A stretch of 63,834 nt of DNA from an uncultured Clostridia bacterium (GTDB lineage Bacteria; Bacillota_A; Clostridia; TANB77; CAG-508). A program made the translations under genes and the position numbers. A model generated the notes under the pieces. That model saw only the letters and a list, made by a program, of their open reading frames with translations, did not search any database and was not told the DNA's origin. This document shows positions 8,680 to 17,218 of the stretch, one piece after another (the first letter of the stretch is position 1; every line of letters begins with the position of its first letter). Where the stretch lies: assembly GCA_947625985.1 (NCBI GenBank), contig CANQQF010000007.1, forward strand, positions 1 through 63,834. Reading direction: 5' to 3'.

Positions 8680-8708
8680 AGTATAACACTAAAATCAAGA
8701 AAAATCAA
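8680..8708 (-). promoter_or_regulatory. Promoter of the 8271-8612 gene
   Basis: Minus strand TTGATT (8703-8708), 17-base spacer, TATACT (8680-8685); TTGATT also appears a second time within the spacer. Confidence 0.6.
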
Positions 8709-8714
8709 GTGTTT

Positions 8715-9944
8715 TCACTTTTTTTTTCTCAAAATCCAATTTTTTCCACACTTTATTGGTAATTTTATCTTAACTTTTTGACCCTTTACTCCAGGACTAA
8801 TATAATCTATTTCTTCATTTGTTTCATAATCCCACAATTTTTCTATATTAAATTTTGTTGGCTGTAATTTATTTGGAACTAATATTTCTAGTTCGTCACC
8901 AATTTTTAATTTGTTCTTTATTTCTAATATTGATTTTCCATTTTCAATGTACTCTACTACTTTTGCTCCAAATTCATATTGATCATTATATTGTCTTCCA
9001 GCATATTCTTGTATATCTTTATTATTTCTATCGTTAAAATAAAATGTTGTTAAATCTCTAGTTTTAACCTTCTCTAATTCATTTAAATATTTTTTATAAT
9101 CATAATTTTGTGGATCCTTTTCATAATCATCAATTGCATTTCTATATGCATTTATTACACTTGCCAGATAATATTCTGTCTTTAACCTTCCTTCTATTTT
9201 TAAACTATCTACTCCTATTTCTATTATTTCTGGTAATTCTTTTATCAAACATAAATCTTTTGAAGAAAAAATACTTGTCCCATATTCATTAGTTTCAATT
9301 GGCATTAATTCTCCTGGATTGTTAGCTTCTTCTGCATATAAATTATATGACCATCTACAACTTTGAGCACAATCCCCTAAATTAGCACTTCTACATGTTA
9401 GAAAATCACTTAAAAAGCATCTTCCAGAAAAAGCAAAACATATTGCTCCATGAATAAATATTTCTATTTCCATATCTTTTGGTTTGTTTTCCATTATATA
9501 TTTTAACTGTTCTTTATTCATTTCTCTAGCTAGTATCATTCTTTTTGCTCCATTTTTCTTCCAAAAGGCACAGTCATGTAAACTTACAATATTTGCTTGA
9601 GTGCTTACATTTATAGGAACATCTGGTGCATATTCTTTCAAAGTGTCAATAACTCCTCCACTTGCAGCAATTATTCCATCTGGTTTTAATTTATTTAATT
9701 TTTTTGCCATTTCAATTATCTCTTCATACTTCTCATCCCATGCAAAAATGTTTAAGGTTACATATACTTTTTTTCCTATTTTATGTGCATATTTAATTGT
9801 TTTTTCTAAATCATCATTTTGCATATCTGCTCGTGTCCTTAATGATAATGATGAAGTTCCAGCATATACAGCATCTGCTCCATATAAAAAAGCTATTTTT
9901 GCTTTTTCATATGACCCTGCTGGCGCTAATAATTCTGGTTTCAT
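8715..9944 (-). CDS. Peptidase U32 family protein (TrhP-like tRNA hydroxylation protein)
   Basis: U32 proteins of this type (TrhP/YegQ, YrrO) hydroxylate U34 of tRNA to ho5U using prephenate and an iron-sulfur cluster. The U32 signature EIFIHGAICFAFSGRC is present, followed by the cysteines of LTCRSANLGDCAQSC that bind the cluster. 409 aa, typical. Its ATG directly abuts the stop of the upstream RSH gene (TAAATG). TrmR, the methyltransferase that acts on ho5U34, is encoded two genes upstream, which supports the tRNA role. The protease name is historical. Confidence 0.85.
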   Translation of the reverse strand: MKPELLAPAGSYEKAKIAFLYGADAVYAGTSSLSLRTRADMQNDDLEKTIKYAHKIGKKVYVTLNIFAWDEKYEEIIEMAKKLNKLKPDGIIAASGGVIDTLKEYAPDVPINVSTQANIVSLHDCAFWKKNGAKRMILAREMNKEQLKYIMENKPKDMEIEIFIHGAICFAFSGRCFLSDFLTCRSANLGDCAQSCRWSYNLYAEEANNPGELMPIETNEYGTSIFSSKDLCLIKELPEIIEIGVDSLKIEGRLKTEYYLASVINAYRNAIDDYEKDPQNYDYKKYLNELEKVKTRDLTTFYFNDRNNKDIQEYAGRQYNDQYEFGAKVVEYIENGKSILEIKNKLKIGDELEILVPNKLQPTKFNIEKLWDYETNEEIDYISPGVKGQKVKIKLPIKCGKNWILRKKK

Positions 9945-11660
9945 TTATTCTTCCTCACCTATTTCTTCACTTATTTTTATATCTTTTACCCCTTTTATTT
10001 TATATAATTCTTCTTTTAATTTTTCTACTTTTTTAATTTTTCTTGTTTCCATAACAGTATCTATTTTAACTTGATCTTCAGTTATTATTGTATTAAGAGA
10101 TAGGATATTCAATCTTATACTCGTAAATATTTTTGTTATTTCTAACACTAAATTCACTCTATCTTCTGCAAAAATTTCTACTAAATATTGTGTTTTTTCT
10201 TCTCCTTGATTCTCATTTAATAATTCTATAATTTCTCTTTTAGCCTTGGCTGTTTTTACAATATCTAACCACTCTTTCTTTGGAACAGTTTCTTTTTCTG
10301 AAGAAATCACTTCAACTATTGTACCATTTCTCAATTTTGTAGTTATAGGCATGTTTATACTATTAATTTTACACCCCTTAATATGTCTTCCTATATCAGT
10401 ATGAATATGATAGGCAAAATCTATAACTGTAGATCCTTCTGGTAAAACTTCAACATCTCCTTTAGGTGTGAATATATAAATTTCATCATCAAATAATTCA
10501 GATTTTAAAGTATTTAAAAATTCATTAGGATCTTGAGTTATCTGTTTTAATTCTAATGAATCATGTATTCCTGATAAATTATTTAATAAATCTAATTTTT
10601 CTACTTCTTTTGATGGTTGTTTTAAATATCTAAAATAGTTAGTTATTCCATATTTAGAAACTACATTCATGTCATAACTGCAAATTTGAATTTCAACCAT
10701 TACCCCTTTTTCTCCTAATACTATCTCTTGGATAGCTTGATATAAATTGTTTCTAGGAGCAGCTATATAATCTCTAAAAGTTTTTGGTATTAGTCTAAAT
10801 ATAGTATTTATTACACCTAAAGTTTTATAACAATCCTTTTTATTTTTAGTAATAATTTTTAATGCAAATAAATCTTTAATCTGTTCAATTGTTATATTTT
10901 TTTCTTCCATCTTTCTATAGATATTATATAAATGTTTTGGTTCTATTGCTGAAATCGCAGGTATTCTTTGTTTTTTCAATTCTTTGTCTACTTTTTCTTT
11001 TGTTGCCTGTAAATATTTCATATTTTCTGATAATTTTTTATTTAGATTTTTAGTAATTTCTTCATATTTCTCAGGATATAGATATTTAAAGGATTCATCT
11101 TGAAGCTTCATTTTCATATCATACATTCCCAATTTATGGGCAATAGGAGCATAGAATTCTACAGTTTCTTTTGCTATTGCTATTTGTCTATCTCTTCTAA
11201 GATATTTTAGTGTAGTTACATTGTGCAATCTGTCAGCTAATTTGAGTAGAATAACTCTTATATCTTTTTCCATATAGATAAATATCTTTTTATAGTTTTC
11301 TGCCTTTTTTTCTTCAGCTGTCTTAAATAACGTAACTAATTTTGTAACGCCTTCTACTATTTCTGCTATTTCTTTACTAAATTCTCTCTCAATATCTTCA
11401 TATGTTGCATCTGTATCTTCTACAACATCATGTAGTAAAGCTGCACAAATTGTTTGAGTGTCTAATCCCAATCCAGCAACTATATATGCTACATGTATTG
11501 GATGAATTACAAATGGTTCTCCTGATTTTCTTAGTTGTCCTTCATGCTTTTTTATTGCATATTCATATGCTTTTTCAATTAGATTTTTATCTATATTTCT
11601 ATTTTTTCTTTTTCCTTCTCTAATAATATCTTTTACAGAAATATCAATAGCACTTTCCAT
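9945..11660 (-). CDS. RelA/SpoT homologue, hydrolase intact, synthetase motifs degenerate
   Basis: RSH enzyme of (p)ppGpp metabolism. Domains in order: HD hydrolase (about 40-190, with HDVVED at 77-82 and LADRLHN), synthetase-like (about 240-350), TGS (about 390-450), ACT at the C-terminus (about 495-565). The zinc-finger/CC part of long Rel proteins is missing: 571 aa against about 730. In the synthetase part the near-invariant GYQSLHT is LYQAIQE (306-312), EIQIRT is EIQICS (323-328) and AExGxAAHW is SKYGITNYF, so synthesis is likely weak or absent and the enzyme may act mainly as a hydrolase. The ATG at 11660 is followed by an uninterrupted frame. Confidence 0.85.
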   Translation of the reverse strand: MESAIDISVKDIIREGKRKNRNIDKNLIEKAYEYAIKKHEGQLRKSGEPFVIHPIHVAYIVAGLGLDTQTICAALLHDVVEDTDATYEDIEREFSKEIAEIVEGVTKLVTLFKTAEEKKAENYKKIFIYMEKDIRVILLKLADRLHNVTTLKYLRRDRQIAIAKETVEFYAPIAHKLGMYDMKMKLQDESFKYLYPEKYEEITKNLNKKLSENMKYLQATKEKVDKELKKQRIPAISAIEPKHLYNIYRKMEEKNITIEQIKDLFALKIITKNKKDCYKTLGVINTIFRLIPKTFRDYIAAPRNNLYQAIQEIVLGEKGVMVEIQICSYDMNVVSKYGITNYFRYLKQPSKEVEKLDLLNNLSGIHDSLELKQITQDPNEFLNTLKSELFDDEIYIFTPKGDVEVLPEGSTVIDFAYHIHTDIGRHIKGCKINSINMPITTKLRNGTIVEVISSEKETVPKKEWLDIVKTAKAKREIIELLNENQGEEKTQYLVEIFAEDRVNLVLEITKIFTSIRLNILSLNTIITEDQVKIDTVMETRKIKKVEKLKEELYKIKGVKDIKISEEIGEEE

Positions 11661-11700
11661 ACTATTCCCCCTTTTATAGCTTAATCTTTTGTCATAAAAA

Positions 11701-11728
11701 ATTATAACATATATTTTATTTTTTTCAA
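11701..11728 (-). promoter_or_regulatory. Promoter of RSH-trhP transcript
   Basis: Minus strand TTGAAA (11723-11728), 16-base spacer, TATAAT (11701-11706), 40 bases before the RSH start codon. Confidence 0.6.
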
Positions 11729-11747
11729 CAATTATTTAAATTTAAAA

Positions 11748-11775
11748 CCACGGAATTAAATTTATTCTTCCGTGG
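11748..11775 (-). terminator. Terminator after trmR
   Basis: CCACGGAA (11748-11755) pairs with TTCCGTGG (11768-11775), extended by flanking A/T pairs and followed by T-rich sequence on the minus strand. Confidence 0.8.
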
Positions 11776-11781
11776 CTTTTA

Positions 11782-12375
11782 TTATTTCACTTTACTAATC
11801 GCTAATCCATCTCCAACTTCTAAAATTTCAGTTTCTAAATTAGGGTTTTCTAATACTTCTTTAATATACTCACGTAAATTTCTAACCGCTGTACGTTGCT
11901 TGTGTTTGTTATAATCACTCATTACATATCCTTTATACAAAATATTATCTGCAAATATTATTCCATCTTCTTTTATCATTCTTAAAGATTCTTTCAAGAA
12001 AAATGGATATTTCCCTTTTGCTGCATCAATAAATACAACGTCATATTTATCATCTAATGTTGGCAAAATATCTACAGCATCTCCTTCATATATTTTTATT
12101 GCATTTTCCACTTCTGCCTTTTTGAAATTCTCTTTTGCTTCAATAACTCTTTCATGTTCTCTTTCTATTGTGTCTATCCTTCCATCTTGTGTTAAAAACT
12201 CTGTGAAGCAAATAGCTGAATAACCTACTGCTGTTCCGATTTCTAATATTCTTTTAGGAGGATTTTCTTTTAAAGTTTTTGATATAACTTCAAGTGTATC
12301 ATCCATTATAATTGGTATATGTTCATCTAAGGCTTTTGATTTTATTTTTTCTAATTCTATTTTATTTATTTGCAT
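11782..12375 (-). CDS. trmR: tRNA 5-hydroxyuridine methyltransferase TrmR
   Basis: SAM-dependent O-methyltransferase (YrrM/TrmR type) converting ho5U34 to mo5U34 in tRNA. The SAM-binding motif ILEIGTAVGYSAI, the acidic loop IDTIERE and the metal-binding DAAKGKY/ADNILYKG motifs are visible. The best start is ATG 12375 (MQINKIELEK), which overlaps the end of typA by 14 bases; a TTG at 12408 is less likely. 197 aa. It works on the product of the U32 protein at 8715. Confidence 0.85.
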   Translation of the reverse strand: MQINKIELEKIKSKALDEHIPIIMDDTLEVISKTLKENPPKRILEIGTAVGYSAICFTEFLTQDGRIDTIEREHERVIEAKENFKKAEVENAIKIYEGDAVDILPTLDDKYDVVFIDAAKGKYPFFLKESLRMIKEDGIIFADNILYKGYVMSDYNKHKQRTAVRNLREYIKEVLENPNLETEILEVGDGLAISKVK

Positions 12376-14182
12376 TTCTTGCAGCCCTTTCACGTTCTTT
12401 AGTATCAAGTATTTTCTTTCTTAATCTTATTGATTTAGGTGTTACTTCAACTAATTCATCATCTTCAATAAACTCAATCGCTTTTTCTAATGACATTTGG
12501 ATTGGTGGTACTAAACGTAAAGCCTCATCTGAGCCTGATGCTCTTGTATTTGTTAAATGTTTTTCTTTACATACATTTATCGCTAAATCTTCTCCTCTAG
12601 CATTTAACCCTACTATCATTCCTTCATATACTTCTACACCAGGTCCGATAAATAAATCCCCTTTATCTTGTGCATTATATAATCCATATGTTACTGATTT
12701 TCCACTCTCCCAAGCAACTATTGTTCCTCTTACTCTTGAGATAACATCTCCTTTATATGGTTCATAGCAATCAAAAATGTGATTCATTGTTCCTTCACCT
12801 TTTGTATCTGTTAAGAATTCTGTACGATATCCAATTAGTCCTCTTGCAGGGATTTTGAATTCAATTTTTGTATGACCTTCTTCAGCTGGTTCCATATTAA
12901 TCATTTCAGCTTTTCTTTGTCCTAGTTTTTCAATAACATTTCCAATTGAATCATCAGGAACATTTACTACAAGTCTTTCAATTGGCTCATTTTTTACACC
13001 ATTGATTTCTTTATAAATAACTTTTGGACGAGAAACTAATAATTCGAATCCTTCTCTTCTCATTGTTTCAATTAAAATTGATAAATGAAGTTCTCCTCTT
13101 CCTGATACTTCAAAAGAATCTGCTTGATCTGTATCCTTAACTCTTAAACTAACATTTTTTTCTAGTTCTTTATATAATCTATCGCGAATATGTCTTGAAG
13201 TTATGAATTTACCTTCTTTTCCAGCTAATGGTCCATTGTTTACACTAAATGTCATAGATACTGTTGGTTCGTCTATATCTACAAATGGTATTTTTTCAGG
13301 GTTATTAAAGTCACAAATTGTGTCACCTATATTTATATCAGGTATTCCTGCAAGTTCGATAATATCTCCTGCTTTTCCTTCCTCAACTTCAACTTTGTTT
13401 AATCCTACATGTGTATATACTTTAGCTATTCTTCCTTGTGTTATTTTATCTTCTTTTCCACAAATAGAAACTGGCATACCAACTTTAATACTTCCTCTTT
13501 CAACTCTACCAACTGCAATTCTTCCTACATATTCATCATAATCAATATTTGATACTAACATTTGTGCTGGTCCATTTTCATCACAGTTTGGAGCTTGAAT
13601 AGTATTAACTATGGTTTCAAACAAACAATTTAGATTATCAGATTCGTCATCAATATTCATTTTTCCAATTCCTTGTTTAGCTGAAGCATATACTACTGGA
13701 AACTCTAATTGCTCATCATTTGCATCTAATTCAATAAACAATTCAATTACTTGATCTACAACTTTTTGTGGATTGGCTCCTGGTCTATCAATTTTATTTA
13801 TAACTACTATTGGTTTTAAATCTAAAGCTAATGATTTTTTTAGAACTTCTCTTGTTTGTGGCATTGCTCCTTCAAATGCATCTACTAATAAAAGAACACC
13901 ATCAACTGTCTTTAAAACTCTTTCAACTTCGCCTCCAAAATCTGCATGTCCTGGAGTATCAACGATATTTATTTTTATATCATTATACATTATTGATGTA
14001 TTTTTAGATAGAATTGTGATTCCTCTTTCTTTCTCTAAGTCATTAGAATCCATTATTCTTTCTTCAATTTGTTCATTCTCTCTAAATACATGGCTTTGTT
14101 TTAATAGTGCATCTACTAATGTAGTTTTTCCATGATCTACGTGTGCAATTATAGCAATATTTCTAATTTTTTCGTTATTCAT
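12362..14182 (-). CDS. typA: Translational GTPase TypA/BipA
   Basis: Ribosome-associated GTPase involved in 50S assembly and stress growth. G1 AHVDHGKTTL, G2 EKERGITI, G3 DTPGHADF, G4 NKIDRPGA, then EF-G-like domains III and V (GRGELHLSILIETMRREG) and the TypA-specific C-terminus. The start MNNEKIRNIAI at ATG 14182 matches the family's N-terminus; an earlier in-frame start at 14209 adds nine unrelated residues. 606 aa, close to the usual 610. It has a perfect promoter at 14224-14252 and overlaps trmR. Confidence 0.96.
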   Translation of the reverse strand: MNNEKIRNIAIIAHVDHGKTTLVDALLKQSHVFRENEQIEERIMDSNDLEKERGITILSKNTSIMYNDIKINIVDTPGHADFGGEVERVLKTVDGVLLLVDAFEGAMPQTREVLKKSLALDLKPIVVINKIDRPGANPQKVVDQVIELFIELDANDEQLEFPVVYASAKQGIGKMNIDDESDNLNCLFETIVNTIQAPNCDENGPAQMLVSNIDYDEYVGRIAVGRVERGSIKVGMPVSICGKEDKITQGRIAKVYTHVGLNKVEVEEGKAGDIIELAGIPDINIGDTICDFNNPEKIPFVDIDEPTVSMTFSVNNGPLAGKEGKFITSRHIRDRLYKELEKNVSLRVKDTDQADSFEVSGRGELHLSILIETMRREGFELLVSRPKVIYKEINGVKNEPIERLVVNVPDDSIGNVIEKLGQRKAEMINMEPAEEGHTKIEFKIPARGLIGYRTEFLTDTKGEGTMNHIFDCYEPYKGDVISRVRGTIVAWESGKSVTYGLYNAQDKGDLFIGPGVEVYEGMIVGLNARGEDLAINVCKEKHLTNTRASGSDEALRLVPPIQMSLEKAIEFIEDDELVEVTPKSIRLRKKILDTKERERAARNANK

Positions 14183-14223
14183 TTTACCAAAAACTCCCTT
14201 TTTTCTCATTTTTCAACCTAATT

Positions 14224-14252
14224 ATTATACACCTGTTTGCCTTCTTTGTCAA
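14224..14252 (-). promoter_or_regulatory. Sigma-A promoter of typA
   Basis: Minus strand TTGACA (14247-14252), 17-base spacer, TATAAT (14224-14229); perfect consensus. Confidence 0.85.
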
Positions 14253-14286
14253 ACTCATTTCTTACAAATTTCTACATTTTATCCAC

Positions 14287-14325
14287 AAAAAAGAACATTC
14301 CTTTATATAAGAAATGTTCTTTTTT
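14287..14325 (-). terminator. Terminator of the Ig-like protein gene
   Basis: A-rich AAGAACATT and AATGTTCTT arms around 14291-14299 and 14312-14320 form a hairpin flanked by A and T runs, 4 bases after the stop codon region. Confidence 0.8.
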
Positions 14326-14328
14326 ATA

Positions 14329-14940
14329 TTATTTGATTTCAAAAGGTTCTGAATACCATATATCTTCTATACCATTTGCATCATATTGTGTTTTTAGAAT
14401 TCTATATGTTCCATCTTCTAGTTCACCATAGTACTCTTTCCAATTAATCTTATCAGTACAACTATCATTTGTTTTACATGTCTGTGATATAGTATGATAT
14501 ATTTGAGGCTTTAGTGGCTCAACTCTTTGCCATTCTCCATTTACTTCTTTTTCAATTCTATATTCATCAGGACTAAAGTAAACATCAACATCTCTATTGT
14601 TAGTTATCAAAATTTCAACTCCTGATCTAGTTAGTGTATCCTTATTGATTGTCATTACAATATTTTTATCTCTATTATCTTCAGCTGTAAAATTATTATT
14701 TTCTACACTAACCTCTTTATTATCAGCATCATTTTCTTCAATTTCTTTTGTCTGTCCTTCTAAATTATCTATATTATTTATAGAATACATATCTACTGTA
14801 GTATTCGCATTATTATCTACTTTCTCTGCAATCAAACTTTCTTTTTCTTCAATGTTTTTTTTACTATTAACAGTAAATAGTATGACAGTCACCAGTACTA
14901 TTATAAGCAATATACTGATTATAATTATTTTTTTATTCAT
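14329..14940 (-). CDS. Membrane-anchored Ig-like domain protein
   Basis: An N-terminal hydrophobic helix (IIIISILLIIVLVTVILF) anchors a Thr/Asn/Glu-rich linker and a C-terminal beta-sandwich. The core, with VEILITNNRDVDVYFSPDEY, NGEWQRVEPL and YGELEDGTYRILK, resembles the bacterial Ig-like family Big_14 (PF20251); this match is from memory. The single disulfide pair is likely CKTNDSC. The start is ATG 14940; a GTG nine bases earlier is possible. The protein probably faces the outside, but its function is unknown. A single gene between two terminators. Confidence 0.65.
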   Translation of the reverse strand: MNKKIIIISILLIIVLVTVILFTVNSKKNIEEKESLIAEKVDNNANTTVDMYSINNIDNLEGQTKEIEENDADNKEVSVENNNFTAEDNRDKNIVMTINKDTLTRSGVEILITNNRDVDVYFSPDEYRIEKEVNGEWQRVEPLKPQIYHTISQTCKTNDSCTDKINWKEYYGELEDGTYRILKTQYDANGIEDIWYSEPFEIK

Positions 14941-15030
14941 TTTAATCACTTCTTTCGTATTTTACTCCTTAGTTATATTATAACATATTACAGATTTTTT
15001 TCAATAAAACACTTTATTAACTTTTCTTTA

Positions 15031-15627
15031 TTATTTTGATAATTCAACTATTTTATCCATTATTTCTTTTGTTATTTCATCTAGTTTTTCTTTATCTTTA
15101 CATCCCTTAAATTCACTATAGTCCAAAGCTTCTCCATATTTTATAATAACTTTTCTGTTATCTTTTTGACCTCCTTTTATTCCACAAGGTACTACTTTTG
15201 CACCACTTCTAACGGCAAAAAAAGCTACTCCATCTTTTGCTTTTTCTCCTTTTGCCATTCCATTTCTTGTACCTTCTGGAAATAAAGCTATACAGTCACC
15301 TTCTTTTAAAACTTTTAAAGATGTTTTTATCGCAGATATATCCTTTTCATTTCTATTTACTGGTATTGCTTCAAAAGCCCATCCTAATAACGCTAAAAAT
15401 TTATTTTTATATAATTCTTTTTTAGCTAAAAATCTCATTTTCCTTTTGCCAGTAACAACCATCAGTGGTGGATCCATATATGTTTTGTGATTTCCACAAA
15501 AAATTACTGGACCTTCTTTTGGTATATTTTCTCTTCCTATTATTTCTACTCTATTATAGATTTTAAACCACACAATTAATGCATCTTTAACTACCACTCT
15601 AACTATAGATTTAAAAAAATTTTTCAT
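15031..15627 (-). CDS. plsC: 1-acylglycerol-3-phosphate O-acyltransferase
   Basis: Makes phosphatidic acid at the membrane by acylating lysophosphatidic acid. The catalytic NHKTYMD (HX4D) motif follows PVIFCGNHK, and the substrate motif FPEGTRNG lies mid-protein. 198 aa with an N-terminal hydrophobic region. It lies 3 bases after cmk, an arrangement common in Firmicutes (cmk-plsC), so the two are co-transcribed. Confidence 0.92.
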   Translation of the reverse strand: MKNFFKSIVRVVVKDALIVWFKIYNRVEIIGRENIPKEGPVIFCGNHKTYMDPPLMVVTGKRKMRFLAKKELYKNKFLALLGWAFEAIPVNRNEKDISAIKTSLKVLKEGDCIALFPEGTRNGMAKGEKAKDGVAFFAVRSGAKVVPCGIKGGQKDNRKVIIKYGEALDYSEFKGCKDKEKLDEITKEIMDKIVELSK

Positions 15628-15630
15628 ATT

Positions 15631-16302
15631 CTATTTCTCCAATTTCTCATTTATTACTTTTATGACAGCTTGTGTTTCCTGTTCAATACTCATTCCTGTT
15701 GAATCTATATAAACAGCATCATCAGCTTGAACTAATGCTCCTATTTCTTTTTCTTTATCATTTTTGTCTCTCATTTGTATATTATTATATATTTCTGCAT
15801 AAGTCATTTTTATTCCTTTTTCTAGATTTTGTTTATATCTTCTCATTGCTCTTTCTTCAGTAGTAGCATCTAAATATATTTTCACATCTGCATTTGGAAA
15901 AACGTAAGAACCTATATCTCTTCCTTCCATAATAACTTTTTTTCCTTCTGCACATTTCCTAAAAATATCATTTAATTTAAATCTTACTTCTTTTATTGAA
16001 GAAACTTGTGAAACTATTTGTGTAACATCTTTTTCTCTAATCCTTAAAGTAACATCTTTTCCATTTAAATATACTATATCTTTATTATCTTTCATTCCAA
16101 ATTCTATGTTAATATTATCTAATAGTTGTATTATTTTACTTGTCTCATCTATTTTTATATTTTTATTTATTGTTTCAAGTGCCACAGCCCTATAAGCTGA
16201 ACCTGAACCAATATTAATTAAACCTAAACGTTTACTTACTTCTTCTGTTATTGTTCCTTTTCCTGCCCCTGCTGGACCATCTATTGCTACAATAAAAGAC
16301 AT
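15631..16302 (-). CDS. cmk: Cytidylate kinase
   Basis: Phosphorylates CMP and dCMP to the diphosphates. P-loop DGPAGAGKGTITE at the N-terminus, GSGSAYRAVALE, and the conserved MEGRDIGSYVFPNADVK stretch and RDKNDKE lid are visible. 223 aa, normal length. Four bases separate it from the upstream P-loop/Asp23 gene and three from plsC. Confidence 0.96.
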   Translation of the reverse strand: MSFIVAIDGPAGAGKGTITEEVSKRLGLINIGSGSAYRAVALETINKNIKIDETSKIIQLLDNINIEFGMKDNKDIVYLNGKDVTLRIREKDVTQIVSQVSSIKEVRFKLNDIFRKCAEGKKVIMEGRDIGSYVFPNADVKIYLDATTEERAMRRYKQNLEKGIKMTYAEIYNNIQMRDKNDKEKEIGALVQADDAVYIDSTGMSIEQETQAVIKVINEKLEK

Positions 16303-16305
16303 CTT

Positions 16306-17163
16306 TTATTCCTCCTTTTGTGGTACAAATATGTTTTTAGCTACTACTTCTATCTCTTCAACATTCATACTAGTTAATTTATTTATTTCTTTTACAATTT
16401 TCTCCTTAAATAATTTTATTCCATCTATAAGACTATATCCATAAACAATCATTACTTCTAAATATATTTTTACACCTTCTCCATAATTATCTACTCTTAG
16501 TTTTAAAATCTTGTGTATAGCAGGATTCTTTACTGCTAAATGTTCTATAATTTGTCTGAACACATTATCAGATATTGTAAAATTTCCCATATAACTAAAT
16601 GTTGGTCTAATTATTGATTTTTCAGATATATATGGTTGCTTCCCCTTTCCCTTTGATTTAAAAATTTGTAGTGGATCTAATAAATATCCTGAGAAATCCT
16701 TTTTTATTTGAAAAGTAGGAACTGGTATAACATGTTTACCTTCTGTTGTTCTTATCCTTCTTGCTGTATTCATTTCTTGTTCTGTTGCAACATCTGATAT
16801 ATATATAGTTTCAGATATTTCTGGCAATCCGAGATTTGCTGCAATTTTTTGTACCATTGCATCAGATGTTCCAAGTATTAGTATACTTTGAGGCTTATAT
16901 TTTTTTAAAGCTTTTACTATTTCTTTTCTTTCTTCTTCTTGGAAATAAAGTGCTTTTTTTACTGTCTCTATTTTAGTTGGTGCTTTCTTTGCAGACACAC
17001 CTGCTACCACCTCATTATCTTTTATTAATAACCCATCATCTATAATAAAATGTGTATTTTTATCTCTTGCTACCATCTGAGCTCTATAACTTTTTCCTGT
17101 TCCAGATGGACCAACAAAAGCATATACCTTAATTTTTAATCCCAAAATTTCACTTAACAACAT
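16306..17163 (-). CDS. P-loop NTPase fused to an Asp23/Gls24-like domain
   Basis: The N-terminal half is a P-loop NTPase: Walker A FVGPSGTGKSY at 16-26, IIDDGLLI, and LILGTSDAM. The C-terminal 90 residues (GNFTISDNVFRQII, IYLEVMIVYGYSLIDG, VEEIEVVAKNIFVP) follow the Asp23/Gls24 pattern found in alkaline-shock and envelope proteins. The ATPase could switch a protein that assembles through the Asp23 module, but the substrate is unknown. The start at 17163 is supported by AAGGAGCG. It sits at the head of cmk-plsC. Confidence 0.75.
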   Translation of the reverse strand: MLLSEILGLKIKVYAFVGPSGTGKSYRAQMVARDKNTHFIIDDGLLIKDNEVVAGVSAKKAPTKIETVKKALYFQEEERKEIVKALKKYKPQSILILGTSDAMVQKIAANLGLPEISETIYISDVATEQEMNTARRIRTTEGKHVIPVPTFQIKKDFSGYLLDPLQIFKSKGKGKQPYISEKSIIRPTFSYMGNFTISDNVFRQIIEHLAVKNPAIHKILKLRVDNYGEGVKIYLEVMIVYGYSLIDGIKLFKEKIVKEINKLTSMNVEEIEVVAKNIFVPQKEE

Positions 17164-17218
17164 TGTTAGTCGCTCCTTAATTTATTTTCATATATTTTAC
17201 TATATTTTTTTAAATATC

